64,000 nucleotides of DNA from Myxacorys chilensis ATA2-1-KO14 (GTDB lineage: Bacteria; Cyanobacteriota; Cyanobacteriia; Leptolyngbyales; Leptolyngbyaceae). The stretch is from positions 25,579-89,578 of the forward strand of contig JAHHHP010000015.1 of NCBI GenBank assembly GCA_019359275.1. The letters run 5' to 3'. The notes under the pieces are model-generated. The model saw only the letters and a program-made list of their open reading frames with translations, ran no database searches and was not told the DNA's origin. A program made the position numbers and the translations under genes. This document shows positions 27,885 to 36,920 of this stretch, in pieces. Every line of letters starts with the position of its first letter. The first letter of the stretch is position 1.

Positions 27885-28844
27885 ATGCCTATTACCCTTG
27901 ACTCAGCCCGCAGTATTTTTCCGAATACTCTTTCGGCTGATGCAGTACCGGCTTTAACTGCTAGATTCAATCAACTCAGCGCTGAAGACCAACTGGCATG
28001 GACTTGGTTCGCGTTTCTTGAAATGGGTAAGACGATTACGATCGCGGCTCCAGGTGCAGCGAGTATGCAGTTTGCAGAAGGAATTCTACAGCAGGTCAAA
28101 ACCATGAGTTTTCCTGAGCAAACGCAGGTCATGTGCGACTTGGCAAACCATGCTGATACACCCATCTGCCGCACCTACGCGGCGTGGTCGCCAAACATCA
28201 AATTAGGATTTTGGTATCAGCTTGGGCAGTGGATGGAACAAGGGGTCGTTGCTCCAATCCCGGCAGGCTATCAGCTTTCGGCGAATGCATCGGCAGTGCT
28301 GCAATCCTTGAGAGAAATGGATCAAGGTCAGCAAATCACCGTCTTGCGGAACTCTGTCGTCGATATGGGATTTGATCCAAACAAACTAGACGGCAGCACC
28401 AGATATTCCGAACCGGTTGTTGCTCCTACTGAACTGTCACAGCGCACAAAGGTCAACATCGAAGGCATGAATAATGCAACGGTGTTGAACTACATGAACA
28501 ACCTGAACGCGAATGACTTTGACACCCTGATCACGCTGTTTGCGCCAGATGGGGCATTGCAGCCTCCGTTCCAAAGACCGATCGTTGGCAAAGAGGCAAT
28601 CATGCGCTTTTTCCGAGAAGAGTGTCAGAACCTGAAGCTGATTCCAGAGCGGGGCGTTTCTGAGCCAGCAGAAGATAGCTATACCCAAGTGAAGGTGACA
28701 GGTAAAGTGCAGACCCCTTGGTTTGGAGCCGCAGTCGGAATGAATATGGCGTGGAGATTTTTGATCAATCCTGAAGGCAAAATCTTCTTCGTCGCCATTG
28801 ATTTGCTGGCGTCTCCCAAAGAACTGCTAAATCTGGTTCGCTAG
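27885..28844 (+). CDS. ocp: Orange carotenoid protein (OCP1-type), 319 residues
   Basis: Soluble photoreceptor: blue-green light converts it to a red form that binds the phycobilisome and dissipates energy as heat. The N-terminal helical carotenoid domain (1-165) is joined to an NTF2-like C-terminal domain (about 190-319). Key residues by Synechocystis numbering are N104, W110 and R155 at identical positions. Y203 and W290 match Y201 and W288, the ketocarotenoid hydrogen-bond pair, shifted by two because the linker is longer. E246 matches E244, the interdomain salt bridge to R155. Residue 44, Tyr in Synechocystis, is Phe here (WFAFLEMG). The downstream frp gene supports the OCP1 class, which needs FRP. 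Confidence 0.97.
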   Translation: MPITLDSARSIFPNTLSADAVPALTARFNQLSAEDQLAWTWFAFLEMGKTITIAAPGAASMQFAEGILQQVKTMSFPEQTQVMCDLANHADTPICRTYAAWSPNIKLGFWYQLGQWMEQGVVAPIPAGYQLSANASAVLQSLREMDQGQQITVLRNSVVDMGFDPNKLDGSTRYSEPVVAPTELSQRTKVNIEGMNNATVLNYMNNLNANDFDTLITLFAPDGALQPPFQRPIVGKEAIMRFFREECQNLKLIPERGVSEPAEDSYTQVKVTGKVQTPWFGAAVGMNMAWRFLINPEGKIFFVAIDLLASPKELLNLVR

Positions 28845-28963
28845 AGAATCGTTAAGCACGAGTCCATCGCGGATGATCGGTGAGCGCTCTTTTTTAAGGA
28901 GCGCTCCATCATTTCGGAGGGTGTTTATCCAGCTTGAGTGACAAGTAGATTTTAGATTGAGTG

Positions 28964-29290
28964 ATGAGAGTGCGTGAAATTGAGTGGTCTACAGCAGAGA
29001 AAAAGGTAGCTCAAGCCGCGTTTGAGAAAGCCTACAAACGAGAGATTGATGCCTTAATTGAAGACGTTCGTAAGAAAGCGAGTGCGATCGCAGGGCTTGA
29101 CGATATGTGGCGTTTACACGATTTTCTAAGTGCAAAACGACACGAGATCGATGGTAAATATGACTACCGATATTCGGTTCTCATCTTTGTCTTTGCTGGA
29201 TTGGTTAAAGAGGGATGGCTACAGTTAGATGAACTAGAAGGACTCGATCACGGCAAGCTCACTAAAGTAGCAGCGCTTGCGCGCATGTAA
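28964..29290 (+). CDS. frp: Fluorescence recovery protein, 108 residues
   Basis: Small helical protein that binds red OCP, detaches it from the phycobilisome and speeds its reversion to orange. The family core LHDFLSAKRHEIDGKYDYR (about 51-69) is intact, as is the tail LVKEGWLQLDELEGLDHGKL. The start is ATG 28964; a GTG lies immediately upstream at 28961. It lies 119 bp after ocp on the same strand. A palindrome around 28880-28905 between them may attenuate read-through, and a separate promoter is likely, as in other cyanobacteria. Confidence 0.95.
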   Translation: MRVREIEWSTAEKKVAQAAFEKAYKREIDALIEDVRKKASAIAGLDDMWRLHDFLSAKRHEIDGKYDYRYSVLIFVFAGLVKEGWLQLDELEGLDHGKLTKVAALARM

Positions 29291-29418
29291 TGTTGGTCAG
29301 TCATCCGCCTTGCTAATTCTTCAACACCATGCAATTGCAGATTTCCGCCCTGTCTTGTTGTCAAATGTACCTCTTGCAAGACTTAGAATAAGTAGCAGTG
29401 AGTTTATTGTGTTGCGTC

Positions 29419-30309
29419 ATGCAGGTTGCGCCCTCTGTTACCGCGATTCCCGGACAGTATTGGAATTGGCGGCAACAACAAATTTATTACGTAAAAGCAG
29501 GTGAGCGTCACTCAGATCGCCCTCCTCTTTTATTGATTCATGGCTTTGGAGCTTCGACCGATCATTGGCGAAAGAATGTAGCTGGACTGAGCGAGCAGTT
29601 TGAAGTGTGGGCGATTGATCTGTTGGGATTTGGTCGCTCAAGTAAACCTGCATGGGAGTACAGCGGTGATTTGTGGCGCGATCAGTTGCATGAGTTTATT
29701 ACGGATGTAATTGGTCAACCTGCGGTTTTAGCGGGGAATTCGCTCGGTGGCTATGTGGGGCTGTGCGTTGCGTCGCAGCGTCCCCAGTCAGCGGCGGGAT
29801 TGATTTTGATTAATAGTGCAGGCCCCTTTACCGACATTCAAGGCACAACGAAACCTGATCCGATTCGGCAGGTGATGGGAAATGTGGTGACGACCTTGTT
29901 TCAGCAAGACTGGGCAAGTTGGCTGCTGTTCCAATATGTGCGTCAGAAGTCTGTGATTCGCAAAACGCTAGAGAAGGTGTATCTCGATCAGAGCGCCATT
30001 ACCGATCAACTTGTTGAAGACATTTATCGTCCTTCGGCGGACGTCGGGGCGGACAAGGTGTTTGCTTCTGTGTTTCGCACGCCTCAAGGTGAAAAGGTCG
30101 ATGTTTTGTTGGGAGAGTTGACGAGACCGCTTCTGATGATTTGGGGGGAAGGCGATCCGTGGATTAATGCGCGATCGCGCGGCGAAAAGTTCCGGAGTTA
30201 TCACCCGCAGTTGACCGAGTATTACCTGCATGCGGGGCACTGCCCGCATGATGAAGTCCCCGATCAAGTGAATGCATTAATTGGTGACTGGGTAACCGGC
30301 TTAGCTTAG
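29419..30309 (+). CDS. Alpha/beta hydrolase, 296 residues
   Basis: Start chosen at ATG 29419 (MQVAPSVTAIPGQYWNWRQQ); the GTG at 29398 would add seven residues. It has the oxyanion region LLIHGFGASTDHW (about 37-49), the nucleophile elbow LAGNSLGGYVGL with Ser, an acid in MIWGEGDPWINA, and the catalytic His in LHAGHCPHDEVPDQVN. A CIN-type pheophytinase or chlorophyll-dephytylase-like activity is known for related cyanobacterial hydrolases, but specificity cannot be told here. It is co-directional with ocp and frp. Its stop overlaps by 9 bp the stop of the convergent ABC permease gene. Confidence 0.88.
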   Translation: MQVAPSVTAIPGQYWNWRQQQIYYVKAGERHSDRPPLLLIHGFGASTDHWRKNVAGLSEQFEVWAIDLLGFGRSSKPAWEYSGDLWRDQLHEFITDVIGQPAVLAGNSLGGYVGLCVASQRPQSAAGLILINSAGPFTDIQGTTKPDPIRQVMGNVVTTLFQQDWASWLLFQYVRQKSVIRKTLEKVYLDQSAITDQLVEDIYRPSADVGADKVFASVFRTPQGEKVDVLLGELTRPLLMIWGEGDPWINARSRGEKFRSYHPQLTEYYLHAGHCPHDEVPDQVNALIGDWVTGLA

Positions 30310-31194
30310 CGGCTGATTGTCTGTGAACCGTCCAATGCCTAACCGCACGATCGACAGTGACAAAATGATCAAAAACATCACGAGTCCGATCGTGCAGGCA
30401 TAGCTAATTTCTAGGTTCTTGAAGGCTTGCTCATAGACGTAATACACAATCGTTTTGGAGCTATTGAGCGGGCCGCCTTGCGTCATGATGAAGATTTCTT
30501 CAAATACCTTAGTGGCAGAAATCGCCGAAATGACGCCGACTAACAGCAGGTAAGGCTGCATCAGCGGAACGGTGATGTCCCAATGCTTACGGATACCATC
30601 GGAACCATCGATCGCGGCGGCTTCGTACAAATCGGCAGGAATAGCTTGCAGTCCGGCAAGATAGATCACCATGTAATACCCCAAGCCTTTCCAAACGGTG
30701 ACGGCCATGACGCTAAAGATTGACCAGCTTGGATCGGTTAACCATGGAATGGCGGCTATACCCAAGGCTTTCAGCGTTTGATTGAGCAGGCCGTTATCGG
30801 CATAAAGCCACTTCCAGGCAATGCCTGCGACGACCATCGAAATGATGACGGGCGTGTAGTAGGCGACGCGAAACCAGCGAATGCCCCGAAGTTTTTGATT
30901 CACGAGAATTGCCAGTCCCAACGGGGCAATCACGAGAATGGGCACAACACACACGAGGTACAAAATTGTATTGCGTAGGGTTTGCCAAAAGAGCGCATCG
31001 GCGGCTAGTCGCTTGAAGTTTGCCCAACCAATCCACTGTGGTTCGTCGATCAGGTCGTAGCGCGTAAAACTAAGATAAAACGCTTGCAGCGCCGGATAGA
31101 AGACCGTAATTCCTAGGATGATCAGCGCGGGCAGTAGAAAGAAATAGGGCGTGAGATGACGCTGAGCGGGATACCAAGTGCGGAGGGTCTTCAT
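30301..31194 (-). CDS. Sugar-type ABC transporter permease (MalF/UgpA-like), 297 residues
   Basis: Membrane subunit of a binding-protein-dependent importer. I chose the ATG at 31194 (MKTLRTWYPAQRHLTPYFFL); the frame is open to 31242. Six hydrophobic segments. The EAA loop that docks the ATPase reads YEAAAIDGSDGIRKHWDITV, with the usual Asp-Gly and Pro. The ending FEEIFIMTQGGPLNSSKTIV is the MalF/UgpA hallmark. No second permease, ATPase or binding protein is adjacent, so it must assemble with subunits coded elsewhere. Confidence 0.92.
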   Translation of the reverse strand: MKTLRTWYPAQRHLTPYFFLLPALIILGITVFYPALQAFYLSFTRYDLIDEPQWIGWANFKRLAADALFWQTLRNTILYLVCVVPILVIAPLGLAILVNQKLRGIRWFRVAYYTPVIISMVVAGIAWKWLYADNGLLNQTLKALGIAAIPWLTDPSWSIFSVMAVTVWKGLGYYMVIYLAGLQAIPADLYEAAAIDGSDGIRKHWDITVPLMQPYLLLVGVISAISATKVFEEIFIMTQGGPLNSSKTIVYYVYEQAFKNLEISYACTIGLVMFLIILSLSIVRLGIGRFTDNQPLS

Positions 31195-31316
31195 AGCAAA
31201 CGGGGCAACCCCTGAGAAGCTGCATGACAAAAACACTCTCACACTTTACCGCTTCACTATTATGGTTTGTTAAAGATTCTTTGGTTTGCGGTCTTTGACC
31301 ATAACTTCATCAAAGA

Positions 31317-31946
31317 CTATTCAAAGTCTTCAGCCTCGACGCGCCTAATCGCCCGTCTAGCAGGGAGAGCTTGCGATCGCCGTCGAGCCGTGAGGTAGTT
31401 TGGATAGTCCTCATGAAACACTTCAATCGTGCGAGAAGGGCGCTGCTGTCTGGCAAATAGCGCAAACATGGCCACGAGCGCGATTCCTCCTCCAAAGGTG
31501 AGAATCATTCCTCCTAGTGCCCACATCAAGCCATTCATGACTGGATTGGCAGCTTCAGCGTTAGGTGTTGGAACGGCAGTCGGTCGCACCGGGAGGGCTG
31601 ACACACCGTTGCCCTTGTTCTGAGCGGTCAATGTTTCGATAAAAGCTTGCTGACTTTGAGTTTGGGCTTTTAGCTGCTCGATCTGCGTGCGCTGCTGCTC
31701 GACCTGCGATCGCAGTTGCTCTGCCTCCAAACGCTGCTTATCATAGTCGTTGGTCGGTGTTGCCACTGCGCCGGGTGGATACATTCCCGGTGATGGATAA
31801 GTCGGAATGGTGGGATAGGGCTGAATTGGGGAGAGCGGCGACGAAGGAAGGGCAGGCGAATTAGCAGACACACCTCCCCGCAGCAACACTATGGCTGCGA
31901 GTCCAGCGATCGCTGCGCCTCCTAAAAATGATGTTGTGTCGCTCAT
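31317..31946 (-). CDS. Coiled-coil two-helix membrane protein, 209 residues
   Basis: N-terminal hydrophobic segment (FLGGAAIAGLAAIVLLRGG, 6-24), a Pro/Tyr-rich stretch (about 35-65), then a coiled coil of Gln/Glu heptads (RLEAEQLRSQVEQQRTQIEQ, about 70-105). A second transmembrane helix follows (GLMWALGGMILTFGGGIALV, about 140-160) and the tail is basic (ARRRSQALPARRAIRRV). It is unrecognised as a named family. The likely topology is two membrane spans with the coiled coil outside. Monocistronic. Confidence 0.7.
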   Translation of the reverse strand: MSDTTSFLGGAAIAGLAAIVLLRGGVSANSPALPSSPLSPIQPYPTIPTYPSPGMYPPGAVATPTNDYDKQRLEAEQLRSQVEQQRTQIEQLKAQTQSQQAFIETLTAQNKGNGVSALPVRPTAVPTPNAEAANPVMNGLMWALGGMILTFGGGIALVAMFALFARQQRPSRTIEVFHEDYPNYLTARRRSQALPARRAIRRVEAEDFE

Positions 31947-32485
31947 CTCCTCTTCACCTTCTCTGGGTTGGAACTGTTTGCAAACGGTCTTTGGTAGTCA
32001 TTCAGCTTACGTGAGGCAATCCAGGAAGTTTCGTGAATTGGCACTCAATTGCTTGCGTAGGATCGTAGTTGTTTAAGATACCTACTTACTATTCAAAGAC
32101 ACAATTCCCCATTTCTCTACTTCAGTTTATACAAGTTTGTCGAAATGAGTCATTCAAATTTATCGATTTAGCAACAATTCTGAATTTGAATCCCATTAAT
32201 CATCAAGTTTACGAGGCTGACGCAGCGAATTTTTGGTTCTGCTGCTTTCCCTACCCGTCTCAGAATGGGCAGGCAAGCGTGTCACTCTAAATACATCCGC
32301 CTGATTAAATACTACTGAAATAAATTCATTCCCCAGTCATGTCTAGGACTTACGCACGCCTTGTTGGCATCCCATGTTGAAACGGATGTAGCAGATGAAC
32401 GGATTAACTGGCTTCATCATCTATTTTTACGGAGCGTTGCTGGAACTATCTGCTACATCGTTCTCCGCTATCCACTGGGCTGGCA
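31947..32485. other. 539-bp intergenic region holding a long palindrome
   Basis: No ORF with coding character. It contains the motif GGACTTACGCACGCC (32346-32360), which I associate with dispersed cyanobacterial repeats. The perfect 12-bp inverted repeat GATGTAGCAGAT (32385-32396) / ATCTGCTACATC (32448-32459) lies just downstream of the egtD stop on the minus strand. This may be a decayed MITE or an egtD terminator. Confidence 0.5.
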
Positions 32486-33517
32486 CTATTTCAGTTGGCA
32501 CAGCATGACGCTAAACCATTGGTTCTGATCTGTCCAAACGCGAATCGGCATTAAGCCTTTTGACTCCAGCAGAGGCTGCATCTGATCGAGATCAAACTTG
32601 CGGGAAATTTCGCTCAAGATGGTTTCGCCCGCTTCAAACTCGACCGTCAGATCCAGTGCTTGAAGATGAACAGTCTGCGATCGCAAACTCTTGAGATGCA
32701 TTTCAACCTGTCGCTGCGATTCGTTGTAGACCGCAACATGCTTAAATTGGGTCAGATCAAAGTTTCCATCAAACCGACGATTGAGATGCCGCAGCATGTT
32801 TAAGTTAAACTCGGCGGTGACACCTTGACTATCGTTGTAAGCGGCTTCGAGTTGGGCTTTCGCTTTATGTAAATCAATACCTAGCAAAAAATATTCTTCC
32901 GGTTTCAGCGCATCTGTAATCTGTTGCAGAAAGATGTCGCAGGCTTGCGAGTTGAGATTGCCTAACGTGCTGCCAATAAATCCGATCAGGCGGGTTGGCA
33001 GTTCGCTATCCGGCAGCTTTTGCAGCGCTAGTTCGTAGGTTCCGATGAATCCATGAACGTGAAGGTCAGGATAATCCAGCAACAACTGCTCAGCACTGCT
33101 TTCTAGAATGCCAGCGCTAATATCGATCGGGCAGTAGATCAGTTCTTGTCCTGAATCTTGATAAGCATTCAGTAAGATTCTTGTCTTAGTCGAACTGCCG
33201 CTTCCCAATTCGATCAGTTCACAAGCTCCCGTGATCTCTGCGATCGCGCCTGCATACTGCTGCAAAATTTCGGTTTCGGTTCGCGTTAGATAATATTCTG
33301 GCAACTCACAGATTTGCTCAAACAATTCAGAGCCGCGATCGTCATAAAAATATCGGGGTGGCAGAGTCTTTGGCGTTTGGGTCAGTCCGCGCACCACATC
33401 ACTGCCCGGATGCAGTTCATCTTCAGATGGCTCGGTCGGACTAACAAGATGTTCTAAACGTAATCGGTGTTCAACTGAATGCAGTTTAGATTGATCAATC
33501 GATGGAGATGTTGACAT
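32486..33517 (-). CDS. egtD: L-histidine N-alpha-methyltransferase (ergothioneine step 1)
   Basis: SAM-dependent trimethylation of His to hercynine. Start set at the ATG at 33517 (MSTSPSIDQSKLHSVEHRLR); the frame extends upstream to 33628 with an unlikely tail. The SAM-binding motif ELIELGSGSSTKTRILL (about 86-102) and the substrate block FYDDRGSELFEQICELPEYY with LTRTETEIL after it match EgtD. The C-terminal EISRKFDLDQMQPLLESKGL and a closing W-rich segment are family-typical. It is the third gene of the minus-strand set egtC-egtB-egtD. Confidence 0.93.
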   Translation of the reverse strand: MSTSPSIDQSKLHSVEHRLRLEHLVSPTEPSEDELHPGSDVVRGLTQTPKTLPPRYFYDDRGSELFEQICELPEYYLTRTETEILQQYAGAIAEITGACELIELGSGSSTKTRILLNAYQDSGQELIYCPIDISAGILESSAEQLLLDYPDLHVHGFIGTYELALQKLPDSELPTRLIGFIGSTLGNLNSQACDIFLQQITDALKPEEYFLLGIDLHKAKAQLEAAYNDSQGVTAEFNLNMLRHLNRRFDGNFDLTQFKHVAVYNESQRQVEMHLKSLRSQTVHLQALDLTVEFEAGETILSEISRKFDLDQMQPLLESKGLMPIRVWTDQNQWFSVMLCQLK

Positions 33518-33652
33518 AAATCTGGAATCACTCCTCAATGCGCTAATTGCGGGTTTAATCGACAGTTCCAACTGAGATCGGCTACGACTGCATGAATGCA
33601 AAGGCGCGGTCATCGGTTCGTGGTGCAACCGATCATAGGGCGGATCGATTCT

Positions 33653-34912
33653 CTACGATTTGGCGCATCGAAAGCCTGCAAAAACTTGTTGAACGTGAGG
33701 ATGATACCAATTGCGAAACGAATTCCGCATCGACCACCGCCGCGTCGCCCAACTGCCCCCTTTCAACACCCGATGGGCATTGTCAAAATAGGTTTGAGAA
33801 TATCCTGCATACGGGAAGCACTCAAAGTTTGAATAGCCGTCAAACCAGGTTGCCGTCCATTCCCAAACATTACCCAGCATATCAAAACATCCCCAAGGAC
33901 TCTGCCCTTGAGGATAGCGATCGACGGGCGTAGTCCTGCCGATTCTATGCTGATGATTGCAATGCGATCGCTCCGGTTCTGCGTCGCCCCACGGATAAGT
34001 CAAGCAAGTTTGCGCCGTCGAATTCCAACTTGCCGCTTTCTCCCACTCTGACTCCGTAGGCAACCGCTTCCCCACAAAGCGAGCGTAGGCACTCGCTTCA
34101 TACCAACTGACGCCACAAACTGGATGGGTATCGTAAACCGGATCGTCTGTCCAATACAACGGAAACTGAGTCTGGGTCGCTTGCAGCCAGTTCCAGCCTT
34201 CCTCTGACCACCACTGTCGATCGCGATAGCCCTCTGCGACAAATAGACGATACTCCTGACACGTGACCGGATAGCGATCGATCCAATAGTCTTTTAAGTA
34301 AACCTGTTGAACCGGACGTTCATTGTCCATCGCGTCGATCGAGTCGCTTCCTTGCTCGAAATAACCCGCCTCAATCAGAACCATGTCCGCTTCTGGAACA
34401 GAGCAATTCGTCTCATTAATCCAATCAGTCGTTGTGTCTGTGTTCGGCTCGGTTGACCGTTGAGATAACGCCAGCACAATGGCGATCGTCTCTGCGTGTT
34501 GGCTCTCGTGTTGAATTAACCATCGCCACAGTCGTTCTTGTTTCTCTAGAGGAGCGACCTCTAAATAGGTAAGCACCCTGGCTCGAATCGTATCCATGTA
34601 GTCTAAAACCTCTGCGCTCGCTGGAAGATGCACGCGATCGCGCTTCAGCAATCCGTCTTGAGCAAACAAGCGATGATCGCCTCGCGTCGGCGGATCGCCT
34701 GCACAGCGTTGCAGAACCCATAGCGCTTCGGTGTAAGCGATGTGTCCGAGATGCCAGCCAATCGGACTGAAGTCTGGATGCGCCTGTCGGCAAAACGTGT
34801 CGTAGTCAACGTCTTCAAAGAGCGCCAACGTTGCTTCGCGGCACTCCTGAAGGGTTTGCACAACAGAATTAGACAGAGAATTAGACAGGCTGAATATCGA
34901 TCGTGAGGTCAT
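33653..34912 (-). CDS. egtB: Ergothioneine biosynthesis sulfoxide synthase
   Basis: Non-heme iron enzyme joining hercynine to a thiol (Cys or gamma-Glu-Cys) by C-S bond formation. The N-terminal DinB-like bundle supplies the iron His residues: GWHLGHIAYTEAL and the H-x3-H-x-E motif in IQHESQHAETI. The C-terminal formylglycine-generating-like fold (about 170-420) has GYFEQGSDSIDAMDNERP, GVSWYEASAYARFVGKRLPT and a GNVWEWTATWFDGYS block. The ATG at 34912 makes the 5' end overlap egtC by 32 bp, which argues for translational coupling. Confidence 0.93.
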   Translation of the reverse strand: MTSRSIFSLSNSLSNSVVQTLQECREATLALFEDVDYDTFCRQAHPDFSPIGWHLGHIAYTEALWVLQRCAGDPPTRGDHRLFAQDGLLKRDRVHLPASAEVLDYMDTIRARVLTYLEVAPLEKQERLWRWLIQHESQHAETIAIVLALSQRSTEPNTDTTTDWINETNCSVPEADMVLIEAGYFEQGSDSIDAMDNERPVQQVYLKDYWIDRYPVTCQEYRLFVAEGYRDRQWWSEEGWNWLQATQTQFPLYWTDDPVYDTHPVCGVSWYEASAYARFVGKRLPTESEWEKAASWNSTAQTCLTYPWGDAEPERSHCNHQHRIGRTTPVDRYPQGQSPWGCFDMLGNVWEWTATWFDGYSNFECFPYAGYSQTYFDNAHRVLKGGSWATRRWSMRNSFRNWYHPHVQQVFAGFRCAKS

Positions 34913-35675
34913 GATGTACGGTAAAAAGGCAGCGATCGGGCAACGATTCCCAATTTCCCTCAAACAGAGGTTCCGATGCAATCAGCACTGAGTTAGAGAC
35001 TGAGTTATCTTTCAAAGGCTCATCTTTCAAATAGTAAAGTGAAGGGGAATCGAGCTGGTAAGCATAGCGAGATCCAACGAGTTGTTGACCATCACTGAGA
35101 ATAAAATTGGCAGAAAACGGCGTTTGATGTTTTTCGCCTAGCTCCGTCAGTCCCTTTAGCATGTGGTGTAATGCTTGGGTCAGGGTAGAACTCGTCTCAA
35201 GCTCATCGATCAGCAGTGCAATCATGTGTTCAGAATCGGTTGATCCCTTGACCCATTGGTAAGCTGCATCACTTAAGCGATCGCAGATCGGACGATACAA
35301 CGTATGCCGGAAATCTTTGATCAGCCCATTGTGCATACTCAAAATTTGACCATACTGAAACGGCTGACAGTTGCTCAAATCTACAGCAATTCCGGCAGTT
35401 GCACTTCGAATATTCGCCAACAAACAGTGCGACTCGACATACCGACTCAAGCTCGACAAATTCACATCATTCCAGATGGGCGCAACGTTCTTATAGGTGA
35501 ACGGCTCCGTTTCACGCTCAGCATCATACCAACCAATGCCAAAGCCGTCTGCATTCACGACTCCTGACTTCATCTCCTTCGGTTGATAGCTCTGGACAAT
35601 CAAGGAGTGTTCAGGTTGACAAAGCACTTGCTCCAACGAAATTGGAGACCCTAAATAGCCCAGTAAACGACACAT
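34881..35675 (-). CDS. egtC: Ergothioneine biosynthesis class II glutamine amidotransferase
   Basis: Removes the gamma-glutamyl group from the EgtB sulfoxide product. N-terminal nucleophile Cys2 (MCRLLGYLG), then VNADGFGIGWYDAE (about 40-53) and NIRSATAG (about 89), with the QPFQYGQILSMHNGLIKDF block that shapes the Ntn-hydrolase pocket. Length 264 is normal. It is first of the minus-strand set; presence of EgtC implies the gamma-Glu-Cys route, so an EgtA-like gene may exist elsewhere. EgtE (the PLP lyase) is not in this window. Confidence 0.92.
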   Translation of the reverse strand: MCRLLGYLGSPISLEQVLCQPEHSLIVQSYQPKEMKSGVVNADGFGIGWYDAERETEPFTYKNVAPIWNDVNLSSLSRYVESHCLLANIRSATAGIAVDLSNCQPFQYGQILSMHNGLIKDFRHTLYRPICDRLSDAAYQWVKGSTDSEHMIALLIDELETSSTLTQALHHMLKGLTELGEKHQTPFSANFILSDGQQLVGSRYAYQLDSPSLYYLKDEPLKDNSVSNSVLIASEPLFEGNWESLPDRCLFTVHHDLTIDIQPV

Positions 35676-35767
35676 AGGTTAAGAAAAGTTAACAAGAACA
35701 AATTGAACCTCGATTCTGGCACGATTTTTTAAGTTCTGCCGAACGGGACTGCTGTTAAAGCGTTTTC

Positions 35768-36145
35768 TCAAAAGTTGCGCGTTGCGCTAATCGCTAAACA
35801 GGCCCAGCCGACAATAAGCCCCACACCACCGAGAGGCGCAACCGCCCCTAACACTTTCACTCCCGATAAACTCAATCCGTAAAGACTGCCGGAAAATAAT
35901 CCAATTCCAATCAAAAAGCTAATTCCTGATGCATTTAGCCACGCCTGATTAGCCTCTGGACGGCTCAATAAAATACCTACCATAATTAAGGCCAGCGCAT
36001 GATACATCTGGTATCGCGCTCCCGTTTCAAACACATCGAGCATTCGTTCGTTCAAGCGTTCTCGCAGCGAATGTGTTGCAAATGCTCCGGCGGCAACTGA
36101 AATTCCTGCTAGTGTTGCTCCTAATGTAATAAACAATTGTTCCAT
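35768..36145 (-). CDS. DUF423 family membrane protein, 125 residues
   Basis: Four transmembrane helices. The family signature GATLAGISVAAGAFATHSLR (about 8-27) is followed by the ETGARYQMYHALALIMVGIL block with conserved Tyr-His. The C-terminal helix pair contains GAVAPLGGVGLIVGWACLAI. It matches DUF423 (YwdK-like) in length. It follows 36148-36804 with a 2-bp gap in the same direction, so the two are one operon. Role unknown. Confidence 0.92.
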   Translation of the reverse strand: MEQLFITLGATLAGISVAAGAFATHSLRERLNERMLDVFETGARYQMYHALALIMVGILLSRPEANQAWLNASGISFLIGIGLFSGSLYGLSLSGVKVLGAVAPLGGVGLIVGWACLAISATRNF

Positions 36146-36147
36146 AA

Positions 36148-36804
36148 TTATCCTTTTGGTACTATCAATATTGCTGCGCCAGTCGCTTCTAACTTTTGCT
36201 TTAATGAATTGGCTCGTTGTTCAGTGACATCGGTTGCGATCGCAACCGGACGCGACTTGGCTTGTTTCAACAGTGCCTTCAGCACTGATCGCTCTAGCCG
36301 CATGTTTTGCTGAAGTAAACTGAGCACGCGATCGCGATGCTGCCAAGGAAACGATTGCAGCACAACATCATAAGCCGTGGCAGCCGGAAGCGCGTTAAAA
36401 TCTCCATCGAAATAGTAGAAGATCTTTCCTTCTTCCGAAACATTGTAGGCTGCGTTAAACTCGCGTGCCCGTTCATCTAAATATGCTTTCGCGTCTGTGC
36501 CGCTGATACCCGCTTCCATTGAGAAGCGCAGCACGTTCAATTGGCCGCCATTTTCCTTCAGCAATCGGTAGAACACCTTTTGCAGGCGATCGCGCTCTTT
36601 TTGGTTGCGGCGATCGCGGCTTTGAATCAACAGCCAACTGCCCAATGCGGTAGATGGAACCCCGCCTAACAGTCCTACACCGACCGAGGCGAACTGCTGC
36701 TCAGGGGTCGCTCTCGGTTGAGTGATGCCGAGCACCGCAATCAGCCCGAAAAAAAGTCCGATGCCAAACGAGGCCCCGGCTGCGATCGTTCTTCCTTGCG
36801 CCAT
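36148..36804 (-). CDS. Hypothetical membrane protein with C-terminal L7/L12-like segment
   Basis: Two hydrophobic helices at the N-terminus (AGASFGIGLFFGLIAVLGIT, 9-28; VGVGLLGGVPSTALGSWLLI, about 42-61) precede a helical region (RDRLQKVFYRLLKENGGQLN) resembling a winged-helix. The last 45 residues (RPVAIATDVTEQRANSLKQK ... LEATGAAILIV) look like the C-terminal domain of ribosomal protein L7/L12. That pattern occurs in several cyanobacterial membrane proteins of unknown role. It is the first gene of the pair with DUF423. Confidence 0.7.
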   Translation of the reverse strand: MAQGRTIAAGASFGIGLFFGLIAVLGITQPRATPEQQFASVGVGLLGGVPSTALGSWLLIQSRDRRNQKERDRLQKVFYRLLKENGGQLNVLRFSMEAGISGTDAKAYLDERAREFNAAYNVSEEGKIFYYFDGDFNALPAATAYDVVLQSFPWQHRDRVLSLLQQNMRLERSVLKALLKQAKSRPVAIATDVTEQRANSLKQKLEATGAAILIVPKG

Positions 36805-36920
36805 AGTCTTTTGATGACGATGTGAATTCTGCTGACATCTTAGCCCGCAAGAATAAGGATGGAGGAGGAATGACGTAAGGCTGAGTTCATCTCTCTTCCA
36901 AATTCAAACCCATTCAGAGT

